Notes: generated by a model from the sequence alone, not told the origin. Shown: positions 24,928 to 33,465, numbered from the stretch's first letter. The stretch is DNA of 48,267 nt from an uncultured Eubacteriales bacterium (GCA_905205065.1 CAJLCI010000019.1:1-48267); one strand, 5' to 3'. Program-made: numbers and translations.

Positions 24928-26148
24928 ATGGTTAATGTAATAGGTCTTGGATATATAGGGCTTCCTACGGCGATTATGTTGGCGTCGCGCGGAATACGTG
25001 TTGTTGGAACAGACTGCAGTATTGAGCTTGTTGAAAAGCTTAAAAAAGGAAGACACGGTTGCGGGGAGAAAGGATTTGAACCTCTGTTTCAGCTTGCCGT
25101 AAGATCCGGCATAAAATTTTCTTCCGAATATCAGTCTGCGGACATTTATATTATTGCAGTTCCGACCCCGTACTGTGAGACTACAAAGAGAATAAATCCT
25201 GATTTTATATGTTCTTCAGTGCGTGAGGTTATAAAAGTATGTCCGGACAACGCGGTTATTGTCATTGAATCGACCGTATCTCCGGGGACTATAGACAGAT
25301 ATGTACGCCCAATTGCAGACAGAAGCAGATTAAAAACAGGCAAAAGTGTCAGTCTTGTACATGCTCCGGAGCGTATAATTCCCGGAAACATGGTAAACGA
25401 ACTGATTCATAATAGCCGTGTAATAGGCGCAGATAATCCGGAAACCGGAATGAGAATAAAAAAGCTGTATTCGTCTTTTTGTATGGGAGAAATTGTTGTT
25501 ACAGATATTCGCACGGCGGAAATGACAAAAGTAACGGAAAATACCTTTCGCGCCGTAAATATCGCGTTTGCCAACGAGCTTGCAAAAATCTGCCGGCATG
25601 CCGGTATGGACGTTTATGAAATAATTAAAATATGTAATATGCATCCCAGGGTTAACATACTTCAGCCGGGACCAGGCGTCGGTGGCCATTGTATAAGCGT
25701 TGATCCGTGGTTTCTTGTCGGAGATTATCCCGGCATTTCACGTGTAATTGAAACGGCAATGAATACCAACAACGAAATGCCTGATTATGTGCTCGGACGA
25801 ATATATGAAATTATGAAAGAAAATGAAATTGTCGATCTTTCACGAGTAGGGCTATATGGCTTGACTTACAAGGAAAATGTTGATGACTGCCGCGAGTCTC
25901 CCACTCTTAGGCTTATTGAATATCATAAAAAGTATTCTTCCGTTCCTTTTAAGGTATACGATCCTTTTGTGACTTATGAGCTTGCGGCAAATCAATACCA
26001 TGATTTTGACAGCTTTCTTTTGAATACCGATTTTGTTGTAATAATGGTCGGACATAACGAAATTTGTAATAATATTGACAAACTGAAAAGCAAAATCATA
26101 TTTGATACGCGAAATATATGCAATCTTCCGGGTACATATAAGCTATGA
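24928..26148 (+). CDS. wecC: UDP-N-acetyl-D-mannosamine dehydrogenase
   Basis: This 406-residue enzyme oxidises UDP-ManNAc to UDP-ManNAcA with two NAD+. It has the Rossmann start VIGLGYIGLPTAIML, the hinge region IESTVSPGT, and HAPERIIPG. The catalytic Cys255 lies in GPGVGGHCISVDPWF, whose VDPWF ending favours ManNAc over glucose as substrate. The UDP-binding domain follows (YGLTYKENVDDCRESPT). Its partner epimerase gene lies about 5 kb downstream at 31113, separated by inserted mobile debris. The S. aureus equivalent is CapO. It is the last intact gene of the first half of the locus. Confidence 0.94.
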   Translation: MVNVIGLGYIGLPTAIMLASRGIRVVGTDCSIELVEKLKKGRHGCGEKGFEPLFQLAVRSGIKFSSEYQSADIYIIAVPTPYCETTKRINPDFICSSVREVIKVCPDNAVIVIESTVSPGTIDRYVRPIADRSRLKTGKSVSLVHAPERIIPGNMVNELIHNSRVIGADNPETGMRIKKLYSSFCMGEIVVTDIRTAEMTKVTENTFRAVNIAFANELAKICRHAGMDVYEIIKICNMHPRVNILQPGPGVGGHCISVDPWFLVGDYPGISRVIETAMNTNNEMPDYVLGRIYEIMKENEIVDLSRVGLYGLTYKENVDDCRESPTLRLIEYHKKYSSVPFKVYDPFVTYELAANQYHDFDSFLLNTDFVVIMVGHNEICNNIDKLKSKIIFDTRNICNLPGTYKL

Positions 26149-26177
26149 CTAAAAACGAGATATGTCTGTTTTTGTAA

Positions 26178-26272
26178 GACATCTGACTGAAAAGACGTCT
26201 GACTGAAAAGATGTTCTCTGAAAAGACTTTTGACTGGAAAGGTGTTTGACTTTAAAGGCATATGGATGTAAA
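26178..26272. repeat. Six degenerate 16-base tandem repeats
   Basis: Units start at 26178, 26194, 26210, 26225, 26241 and 26257 (one is 15 bases), of the type GACGTCTGACTGAAAA, decaying rightward. The array ends at the MFS fragment. Confidence 0.8.
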
Positions 26273-26279
26273 GGCTTTC

Positions 26280-26402
26280 GGATACCTTTACTTGTATCTT
26301 CGGACAAACTCATGGCCGGAAACGCTGTTATAAACCAAGTAAATACTTTATCCGGTTTATTAGGCCCTGTAATTGGAGGAATAATGTTTGGAATGTGGGG
26401 GA
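26280..26402 (+). pseudogene. Internal fragment of an MFS permease
   Basis: About 41 codons read IPLLVSSDKLMAGNAVINQ, then NTLSGLLGPVIGGIMFGMWG, the conserved segment around transmembrane helices 4-5 of major facilitator permeases. There is no start, and the match ends abruptly at about 26402, where the recombinase frame begins. It is a remnant left by an insertion or deletion. Confidence 0.75.
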
Positions 26403-28011
26403 TTTATCCAGAGAGGACGACAACGAGGACGAAAGCGAGAGTGTTATCAACCAAGAAAAGATACTCCGCGACTTTGTAGACAGCTATTTTGAGCCGGGAA
26501 CCTATGTAATTGTAGACGTGTTTGCCGACGACGGATTGACAGGCACCGACACAGCGCGACCAAACTTCAAACGGCTTGAGGGCTGCATTGTCCGAAAAGA
26601 AGTAAACTGCATGATTATCAAATCCCTTGCACGCGGTTTCCGCAACCTTGCCGACCAGCAAAAGTTTTTAGAGGAGTTTATCCCCATTAACGGCGCAAGG
26701 TTTATTTGCACAGGCACGCCATTTATTGACACTTACGCAAATCCCCATTCTGCAAGCGGTCTTGAAGTACCTATTAGGGGAATGTTCAATGAGCAGTTTG
26801 CCGCGACCACTTCCGAAGAAATCCGCAAAACATTCAAGATGAAACGGGAGCGCGGCGAGTTCATAGGCGCGTTTGCCCCTTATGGCTACAAGAAAGACCC
26901 AAACGACAAAAACAGCTTGATTGTAGATGAAGAAGCAGCGGAAGTTGTCAAAAGCATTTATCATTGGTTTGTCAATGAGGGGTACAGTAAAATGGGGATT
27001 GCAAAGCGGCTTAACCAAATGGGAGAGCCGAACCCCGAAGCCTATAAGAAGAAAAAAGGCTTTAAGTACAACAACCCCAATTCCGACAAAAACGATGGTT
27101 TGTGGTCTGCCAGCACGATTGCAAGGATATTGCAGAATGAAGTTTATACGGGCGTAATGGTGCAAGGCCGTAATCGCGTAATCAGCTACAAGGTACACAA
27201 GCAGATCAACGTCCCCGAAGAAGAATGGTTTGTTGTCCCCAACACACACGAAGCGATCATTGACAGGGAAACATTCGAGAAAGCGCAAGCCCTACATAAG
27301 CGCGACACAAGGACAGCCCCCGGCAAACAAGAAGTTTATCTCATGTCCGGCTTTGTCCGTTGCGCGGATTGCAAAAAGGCCATGCGGCGCAAAACCGCCC
27401 GCAATATTGCCTACTACTCTTGCCGCAGCTATACCGATAAGAAGATTTGCAGCAAACATTCTATCAGGCAAGATAAGTTGGAAAACGCGGTATTGGCAGC
27501 GTTGCAAATGCAAATTGCCCTTGTAGATCAGCTTGCAGAAGAAATTGAACGGATTAACAACGCGCCTGTTATCAACCGGGAAAGCAAGAGGTTATCCCAT
27601 TCCTTGAAACAGGCAGAAAAGCAGCTAAAACAGTACAATGACGCTTCCGACAGCTTGTACCTTGATTGGAAAAGCGGCGAGATCACCAAAGAGGAATACC
27701 GCCGCTTGAAAGGCAAGATTGCAGAACAGATACAGCAGCTTGAAGCGAACATTTCCTATCTGAAAGAGGAAATGCAGGTAATGGCTGACGGTATCGGAAC
27801 CGACGACCCGTATCTAACCGCCTTTCTGAAATACAGAAACATTCAGAGCCTTAACCGCGGGATTATGGTTGAACTCGTAAAAGCGGTTTGGGTGCATGAG
27901 AACGGGGAAATAACGGTTGACTTCAATTTTGCCGACGAGTACCAGCGAATTATTGATTACATTGAGAATAACCACAACGTTATCCGAGTGATTGAAAACA
28001 AGGCAATCTAA
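26395..28011 (+). CDS. Large serine recombinase, 5'-truncated
   Basis: From GTG 26395 the frame encodes 538 residues of a large serine recombinase. It contains the rest of the resolvase domain (VDVFADDGLTGTDTARPNF, IKSLARGFRN), the recombinase domain with APYGYKKDP and GLWSASTIARILQNEVYTG, a zinc ribbon (Cys323, Cys326, Cys343, Cys352) and a coiled-coil C-terminus (380-455). Homologues start about ten residues earlier with the conserved ALYxRLSRDD. Here the likely nucleophile Ser5 (DLSREDD) remains, but the preceding Tyr and Arg are replaced by the MFS junction. It is therefore probably inactive. Its base composition is higher in G+C than the neighbours, as expected for transferred DNA. Confidence 0.85.
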   Translation: MGDLSREDDNEDESESVINQEKILRDFVDSYFEPGTYVIVDVFADDGLTGTDTARPNFKRLEGCIVRKEVNCMIIKSLARGFRNLADQQKFLEEFIPINGARFICTGTPFIDTYANPHSASGLEVPIRGMFNEQFAATTSEEIRKTFKMKRERGEFIGAFAPYGYKKDPNDKNSLIVDEEAAEVVKSIYHWFVNEGYSKMGIAKRLNQMGEPNPEAYKKKKGFKYNNPNSDKNDGLWSASTIARILQNEVYTGVMVQGRNRVISYKVHKQINVPEEEWFVVPNTHEAIIDRETFEKAQALHKRDTRTAPGKQEVYLMSGFVRCADCKKAMRRKTARNIAYYSCRSYTDKKICSKHSIRQDKLENAVLAALQMQIALVDQLAEEIERINNAPVINRESKRLSHSLKQAEKQLKQYNDASDSLYLDWKSGEITKEEYRRLKGKIAEQIQQLEANISYLKEEMQVMADGIGTDDPYLTAFLKYRNIQSLNRGIMVELVKAVWVHENGEITVDFNFADEYQRIIDYIENNHNVIRVIENKAI

Positions 28012-28056
28012 CGGCTTGCCTACTCAACACAAAGGAAAACCTAATGTTGTGCATAA

Positions 28057-28572
28057 ATAAACGGCTCTACAGGTGGGGTTGCAACCGCATTTGTTGGTGC
28101 CGCATTGGCTGGAGTTAAAGCGGCAGCTATATCTGGAACAATAGGAGCAGTTGTAGGTGCTGGAACCAGTGCAGTGAGCTATCGTGTTTCGAATGGAAGC
28201 TGGAGTGGTTCTGGAAAAGCCACATTAAATGGTGCTATTAATGGTTTCTCCAGTGGATTCATGTCTGGAGGAATTATGTCCGCTGGGTCGCAGATTGTAA
28301 GCAGCGGCTTTACTGTTGCGGCTAAAATAAGTGTAAATTCAGGTAAACCAGTTAGCCGTGGAATAGAACTTAGTAAAAATATTAAGGTGTTATCACCTGA
28401 TAAATTATATCATAAAACTAACGTAGGTACACTACTAAAAATAGGCAATACATTTAGAATAGATGTTAATTCTAGTACCATGCTTCATACTCATTTTCCT
28501 GGTCCTTATGCCACTATGCATTTTCCGATAGGTACTATTGGTGCAGGTTTATATGGGGGTATAATGAGATGA
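28057..28572 (+). pseudogene. Orphan RHS-type toxin C-terminal fragment
   Basis: This frame is open from 28057 and has no normal start codon or ribosome binding site. It begins with the Gly/Ala-rich hydrophobic stretch (GGVATAFVGAALAGVKAAAI) common just after the RHS core and continues with GKATLNGAINGFSSGFMSGG. Its last 70 residues form a distinct tip (SPDKLYHKTNVGTLLKIG, TMLHTHFPGPYATMHFPI) whose fold I do not recognise. It ends in ATGAGATGA, overlapping the start of the next gene, which is the usual toxin/immunity arrangement. The RHS core that would deliver it is missing, so it is probably a displaced tip. Confidence 0.65.
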
Positions 28573-29081
28573 AAATAAAAGTTAAAAAATTAATTTTAGG
28601 AAATGTTGTGAATATATCTATAAATCGAATTAATTGTTCTGAAGATAACATACGTAAAGTTATTGATTTATTCGAATATGAAAATGTAATTATAGAGATT
28701 GGAGGTGTTAAGAAATGTAGTTCTTTGTTTCAAACAATAAATTCTCTCGATATTGATTTTACAACGTCTTTGTATGATGACTTGCCATATACCGATATTA
28801 TTATGATGATTAATTCTATTGATATAGATAAAATAATTCATCAAGTTTTTATATCTGAATGTGAGTCATTTTCTTTAAAAAGTATCAGATATAATAGTCA
28901 ATTTAAACAATATTTATATCTATATAATCGGATTAATGATAGGCAACTAATAAAACATGATATTATTAAATTAAGTATGGAAGTTATAATAGACGAGTCT
29001 CAAATCGTTATTTCTTTTCACAAAGACAAATATGATTCAAAACAATTGATCAAAAAAATTAAAAGGTCGTTTTATAGTTAG
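28569..29081 (+). CDS. Probable immunity protein for the upstream toxin tip
   Basis: This 170-residue soluble protein is encoded in much more AT-rich DNA than the surroundings. It starts four bases before the toxin fragment's stop, the usual toxin-immunity coupling. Its composition is Ile/Lys/Asp-rich (KVKKLILGNVVNISINRI, DDLPYTDIIMMINSIDI). I do not recognise the family. A terminator-like hairpin follows at 29141. The function is inferred from gene order only. Confidence 0.6.
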   Translation: MKIKVKKLILGNVVNISINRINCSEDNIRKVIDLFEYENVIIEIGGVKKCSSLFQTINSLDIDFTTSLYDDLPYTDIIMMINSIDIDKIIHQVFISECESFSLKSIRYNSQFKQYLYLYNRINDRQLIKHDIIKLSMEVIIDESQIVISFHKDKYDSKQLIKKIKRSFYS

Positions 29082-29140
29082 ATTGATAGAAAATATATAA
29101 TGGAAATATTATAAGTAATACGGATATCATGACATATTAT

Positions 29141-29200
29141 ATTACAGTACACAAAACAAGGTATTTATACAGTTATGTTTTTGTGTGCTGTAATTATTTT
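29141..29200 (+). terminator. Intrinsic terminator, similar to the one at 30829
   Basis: Stem ATTACAGTACACAAAA (29141-29156) with TTTTGTGTGCTGTAAT (29179-29194), then TATTTT. A related ACAGCACA/TGTGCTGT hairpin follows the second immunity gene. Confidence 0.75.
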
Positions 29201-29267
29201 AGAGTAAAATAAGGTTAGACATTTTTCCATAGATGTATAAAATATGAGTAAAAATATATTTAGTGTG

Positions 29268-29296
29268 TTGACACGTGTAAAATTTATATATATAAT
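29268..29296 (+). promoter_or_regulatory. Consensus promoter directly upstream of an orphan RHS tip
   Basis: TTGACA (29268-29273), 17 bases, TATAAT (29291-29296). Transcription would begin about 29303, just where the RHS frame opens. Confidence 0.75.
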
Positions 29297-29319
29297 TATA
29301 AAAGTATGTAAACGAGCTA

Positions 29320-30132
29320 TTGGACTACAAGCTTAACACTGTTGCGGTTTACAGCTATAACGCGTGGGGAGAAATATTATCGGTAACCGACAGCTTAGGA
29401 AATGAAATAACCGATGAAAGTCATATAGCAAACATAAATCCCATCAGATACCGCGGCTACTACTACGATACCGAAACCGGTTTCTACTACTGCGGTTCAA
29501 GGTATTACAATCCTGTTTTCTGCAGATGGATCAATGCGGATGGATATGCTTCAACGGGACAGGGACTGCTTGGCTGCAATATGTATGCTTATTGCGGAAA
29601 TAACCCGGTTAATTATATTGATTCAGACGGTGAATTTCCTGTAGCTATTGGAGCGGGAGTCGCAACTGTAGCAGCGATCGCTGCGTTATGTGCGCTCGCG
29701 GCGGAAGCAGCAAGTGAAGTTTATGAAGACGTCTATAGGTTTATTGCAAAATCTAAAACAAAGTCTTTTTCTGAAACTGATTCTAAAGAGAAAGAAATAG
29801 AAGTAACTGGTAATTCAAGGCCTACTGCCCCGACATATTATCATGTAACTACTATGGAAAATGCGCTTGCAATACAGGCAAGCAAAATTATGCAAGGCAA
29901 TAAATGGGAGGCAGGGCTGGTACATGCATGGCGTTTATATCCCAGTAAAAAGGCACTTAAACAGTCAGGTGCACATTTTGGAGTAATAATATCTTTTAAA
30001 ACCAATACTGCATTTGTTCGAGACCTTGGTATTGATGCTAATACCGAGGCGGGAAGACACCTTCCTGTTGTAAGTGCCAGACCTGGGCCTATAGCAGTAT
30101 GGGATGTACAAATTTTGGAGGTGATAGGATGA
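29320..30132 (+). CDS. Truncated RHS protein with C-terminal toxin domain
   Basis: The frame is open from 29302; TTG 29320 is the first possible start, giving 270 residues. The N-terminal 100 residues are the very end of an RHS core: AVYSYNAWGEILSVTDS, YRGYYYDTETGFYYC, GSRYYNPVFCRWINADG and NMYAYCGNNPVNYIDSDG. A hydrophobic stretch and a linker follow, and residues 172-270 are a toxin tip (TYYHVTTMENALAIQ, GAHFGVIISFKTNTAFVRD, GRHLPVVSARPGPIAVWD). The HxT opening followed by a helix recalls ADP-ribosyltransferase-like toxins, but this is only a guess. The secretion and shell-forming parts are absent. The stop overlaps the next gene (ATGA). Confidence 0.75.
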   Translation: MDYKLNTVAVYSYNAWGEILSVTDSLGNEITDESHIANINPIRYRGYYYDTETGFYYCGSRYYNPVFCRWINADGYASTGQGLLGCNMYAYCGNNPVNYIDSDGEFPVAIGAGVATVAAIAALCALAAEAASEVYEDVYRFIAKSKTKSFSETDSKEKEIEVTGNSRPTAPTYYHVTTMENALAIQASKIMQGNKWEAGLVHAWRLYPSKKALKQSGAHFGVIISFKTNTAFVRDLGIDANTEAGRHLPVVSARPGPIAVWDVQILEVIG

Positions 30133-30740
30133 AAATAGAAAATATTAATATAAAAGGTGAAGCATATGTTCATTGCCGAGCTAAGTTTTATATTGCCCAG
30201 GATGGGTTATCACTTGATAAGAATTATACATTTAAACTTGGAATAAATAAATTGATTGGAGAAATTGATTCAGATATTTGGGGCGTAAGTTATTGTATGT
30301 CAATGTATAAATACAGAAAAAAAGATTTTATTCTATTTGAAAATATTGATGTTACTGTAAATAACTTAACTATGTCTTTAGACGAACTCTCAAAATACAC
30401 ATGTTATTTGGACGATATTTATTATCCGCTGTTCAATACAAGAAAGTCTGTAAGGAAATTAATTGAACAGGGTATAAAGAAAAGCAGATTAAGTTCTACA
30501 CCTGACGAAATTAAATCTTTCTTCGGTTTAGATTCTGAGCGTTATGAACGTCGTGTTCAATACGTTGGAAATGAAAGATTTCGGGCAATGGCGGCGATCG
30601 GCTATGCGCATGGGAAGCAGGTTTATTGCTTTCCATGGCTAAGTAAAAAGCGTTTTGATTCTTATCATGGAAATATAACTTATCTTCTTGACATGCTTGA
30701 AGAGTTAGGAATGATAGCTATTGTTCCCATTGGAGAATAG
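30129..30740 (+). CDS. Probable immunity protein for the RHS tip
   Basis: This 203-residue soluble protein starts at ATG 30129, five bases after GGAGGTG (30118-30124) and overlapping the toxin stop by four bases. That gives strong translational coupling, as expected for toxin and immunity. Notable stretches are MKIENINIKGEAYVHCRA, SLDELSKYTCYLDDIYYPLF and YERRVQYVGNERFRAMAAIG. I do not recognise the family. It is followed by a hairpin at 30829. Confidence 0.65.
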   Translation: MKIENINIKGEAYVHCRAKFYIAQDGLSLDKNYTFKLGINKLIGEIDSDIWGVSYCMSMYKYRKKDFILFENIDVTVNNLTMSLDELSKYTCYLDDIYYPLFNTRKSVRKLIEQGIKKSRLSSTPDEIKSFFGLDSERYERRVQYVGNERFRAMAAIGYAHGKQVYCFPWLSKKRFDSYHGNITYLLDMLEELGMIAIVPIGE

Positions 30741-30828
30741 TGATTTAGTATTGATAAGAAGTTTTAATATTAGCACTGAAGAAAGATAATTTACGAAATA
30801 AAAAGTTTATTGACTCTTAATAATTAAT

Positions 30829-30885
30829 ATTACAGCACATAACTCTAATTCATTAGAATGAAGATTGTGTGCTGTAGTGATATTA
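30829..30885 (+). terminator. Hairpin after the immunity gene, probable terminator
   Basis: TACAGCACA (30831-30839) pairs with TGTGTGCTGTA (30866-30876) around an A/T-rich loop. It resembles the hairpin at 29141, so the two toxin/immunity cassettes may share a common ancestor at their 3' ends. Confidence 0.5.
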
Positions 30886-30906
30886 TAAGGCAATAAAATT
30901 GCAAAC

Positions 30907-30935
30907 TTGACATTTACGTATTTAAGAGATATAAT
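30907..30935 (+). promoter_or_regulatory. Consensus promoter of the wecB-capF-capG group
   Basis: TTGACA (30907-30912), exactly 17 bases, TATAAT (30930-30935). It gives the downstream half of the polysaccharide locus its own promoter, with a leader of about 170 bases. Confidence 0.8.
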
Positions 30936-31112
30936 ATTAACGATTAGTTATACAGTCAGTTAGCAAAGTAATGCCAAACTTGTTTTTAACAATGCATTGT
31001 TTTATTAGGTATAAAATGTTGTGTATTATATTTCTTTCAGGCGAGGCGAACATATTATAAATATAACTTGGGGAGAAAGGATGTCCTTAAATTACGAAGG
31101 ATATAGATCAAA

Positions 31113-32204
31113 ATGAAAAAAGTAATGCTTGTCTTTGGGACCAGACCTGAAGCGATTAAAATGTGTCCGCTTGTAAATGAGCTTAAAACGAGAAAAAACA
31201 TTGAAACGATTGTATGTGTAACCGGTCAGCACCGTCAGATGCTGGATCAGGTACTTGAGGCGTTTGGGGTAGTACCAAATTTTGACCTATCAATTATGAA
31301 GCAGGGACAGACATTATTCGATATAACGTCAGGTATTCTCGGAAGAATTAAGGAAGTCCTTGAGGATGTCAGACCGGATGTCGTTCTTGTTCATGGGGAC
31401 ACATCGACAACCTTTGTAACGGCGCTTGCATGTTTTTACATGCAGATTCCGGTCGGACATGTAGAGGCTGGGCTGCGAACATATAATATTTACTCACCAT
31501 ATCCGGAGGAATTTAACCGTCAGGCTGTAGGAATAATTGCGAAATACAATTTTTCTCCTACTGAACTTTCAAAACAGAATCTTCTGAACGAAGGAAAAGA
31601 CCCGGAGACAATTTATGTAACCGGAAATACAGCGATTGACGCTTTGAAAACAACTGTACGGGAAGATTATGAGCATCCTGAGCTTGAATGGGCGAGCGGC
31701 AGCCGTTTAATTCTTATAACAGCCCATCGGCGGGAAAATCTCGGAGAGCCGATGCACAATATGTTCCGGGCTATAAGAAGAGTTATGAATGAACATCCAG
31801 ATGTTAAGGCGTTGTATCCGATTCACATGAATCCTGTTGTTAGAAAAGCCGCGGAGGAAGAGCTTGGGGAGGTTGACAGAATTCATATAATAGAGCCTCT
31901 TGAAGTTCTTGACTGCCATAATATTATGGCAATGAGTTATATGATTCTTACCGATTCAGGTGGAATTCAGGAGGAAGCGCCTTCTCTTGGGAAGCCTGTT
32001 CTTGTTATGCGTGATACGACCGAGCGTCCGGAGGGAATTAAGGCTGGTACGCTTAAGCTTGTAGGGACGGATGAAAATATAATATATGAAAACTTTAAGC
32101 TGCTGCTTGAAGACAAGGACGCTTATGAGGCGATGGCGTACGCAAGCAATCCGTACGGCGATGGAATGGCTTGCAAGAGAATAGCAGATATATTAGAAAA
32201 GTAA
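31113..32204 (+). CDS. wecB: UDP-N-acetylglucosamine 2-epimerase (non-hydrolysing)
   Basis: This 363-residue cytoplasmic GT-B-fold enzyme interconverts UDP-GlcNAc and UDP-ManNAc. Diagnostic stretches are VFGTRPEAIKM at the start, VLVHGDTSTTF, HVEAGLRT, ITAHRRENLGEPM, LTDSGGIQEEAP, and DTTERPEGI. Length is normal. It supplies the substrate of the UDP-ManNAc dehydrogenase at 24928. The ATG follows a GGAG-containing leader, and the next gene lies 42 bases on in the same direction. The S. aureus counterpart is CapP. Confidence 0.96.
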   Translation: MKKVMLVFGTRPEAIKMCPLVNELKTRKNIETIVCVTGQHRQMLDQVLEAFGVVPNFDLSIMKQGQTLFDITSGILGRIKEVLEDVRPDVVLVHGDTSTTFVTALACFYMQIPVGHVEAGLRTYNIYSPYPEEFNRQAVGIIAKYNFSPTELSKQNLLNEGKDPETIYVTGNTAIDALKTTVREDYEHPELEWASGSRLILITAHRRENLGEPMHNMFRAIRRVMNEHPDVKALYPIHMNPVVRKAAEEELGEVDRIHIIEPLEVLDCHNIMAMSYMILTDSGGIQEEAPSLGKPVLVMRDTTERPEGIKAGTLKLVGTDENIIYENFKLLLEDKDAYEAMAYASNPYGDGMACKRIADILEK

Positions 32205-32246
32205 AATTTATGCCGAGTGCTAGTGAAGAACGGAAGATAAAAAAAT

Positions 32247-33446
32247 ATGAAAATACTTGTAACAGGAGCAAATGGATTTGTCGGTAAAAACCTTACCGCA
32301 GCATTTTCCAATATCAAAGATGGAAAGGATAAAACGCATCCCGGATTGGCAATTGATGATATTTTTACATATGATTTAGATTCAGAGCCGGAAGAGCTTG
32401 ACCGTTACTGTGCAGAGGCGGACTTTGTGTATAATCTTGCAGGAGTGAATCGCCCTGAAAACAATGAAGAATTTATGAATGGAAATTTTGGTTTTGCCGG
32501 AACTCTTTTGAAAACTCTTGAAAAGCATAAAAACACCTGTCCGGTAATGCTTTCCTCTTCGATTCAGGCTACGCTTGTCGGGCGCTATGCAGACGGAGAT
32601 TACGGAAAGAGCAAAAAGGCGGGAGAGGATCTGTTCTTTGACTATTCCGAAAGAACAGGCGCAAAGGTTCTTGTTTACAGGTTTCCGAATCTTTTCGGAA
32701 AATGGTGCAGACCTAATTATAACAGCGCAGTTGCCACATTCTGTAATAACATTGCGTGCGGTCTTCCGATAACCGTAAGTGACCGTTCGGCTAAGCTCGA
32801 ACTGTTATATATTGACGATCTTGTTGACGAAATGATTTCCGCGCTTGAGGGAAAAGAGCATCACTGCGTTTTTGATGGAATAGAAACAATACTTCAGCCT
32901 GACGGAAAATTTTGTGCCGCGCCGGTTACACATCATGTTACGCTTGGCGAAATAGTCGATCTGTTAACTTTGTTTAGTAAACAGCCAGACACTCTTGTAA
33001 TGCCGGAAATACCGAAAGGCAGCTTTGCAGCGAAACTCTATTCGACGTATTTGTCATACCTGCCGCCGGAGAAGGTTGCATTTCCGCTTACAACACACAG
33101 TGATTTCCGAGGAAGTTTTACCGAACTTATGCGTTTTGAAAAATGCGGACAGTTCAGTATTAATATATCAAAGCCGGGAGTAACAAAAGGAAATCACTGG
33201 CACAATTCGAAATGGGAGTTTTTCATTGTTGTTTCCGGTCATGGGGTTATTGAACAGCGGAAAATCGGAAGTGATGAAGTTCTCAGATTTGAGGTAAGCG
33301 GCGAAAAGATTGAATCCGTTCACATTCTGCCTGGATATACTCATAATATCATTAATCTTTCGGATAAAGACGATCTTGTGACCGTTATGTGGGCAAATGA
33401 ATGCTTTGATCCTGACAAGCCGGATACTTATTCTGAAAAAGTCTAA
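32247..33446 (+). CDS. capF: CapF-like UDP-sugar reductase (UDP-L-FucNAc pathway)
   Basis: This 399-residue bifunctional enzyme acts in the middle of UDP-L-FucNAc synthesis. The N-terminal short-chain reductase domain has VTGANGFVGKNL and a YGKSKKAGEDLF Tyr-x-x-x-Lys pair. The C-terminal cupin domain (about 285-399) has THSDFRGSFTEL, KGNHWHNSKWEFF with metal-binding His residues, and LPGYTHNIINLS. The combination is specific to CapF/WbjC/FnlB. In S. aureus it acts after CapE and before CapG. CapG follows here, but no CapE is present in the window. Confidence 0.93.
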   Translation: MKILVTGANGFVGKNLTAAFSNIKDGKDKTHPGLAIDDIFTYDLDSEPEELDRYCAEADFVYNLAGVNRPENNEEFMNGNFGFAGTLLKTLEKHKNTCPVMLSSSIQATLVGRYADGDYGKSKKAGEDLFFDYSERTGAKVLVYRFPNLFGKWCRPNYNSAVATFCNNIACGLPITVSDRSAKLELLYIDDLVDEMISALEGKEHHCVFDGIETILQPDGKFCAAPVTHHVTLGEIVDLLTLFSKQPDTLVMPEIPKGSFAAKLYSTYLSYLPPEKVAFPLTTHSDFRGSFTELMRFEKCGQFSINISKPGVTKGNHWHNSKWEFFIVVSGHGVIEQRKIGSDEVLRFEVSGEKIESVHILPGYTHNIINLSDKDDLVTVMWANECFDPDKPDTYSEKV

Positions 33447-33465
33447 TTTAAGCAAAGAAAGGCAT

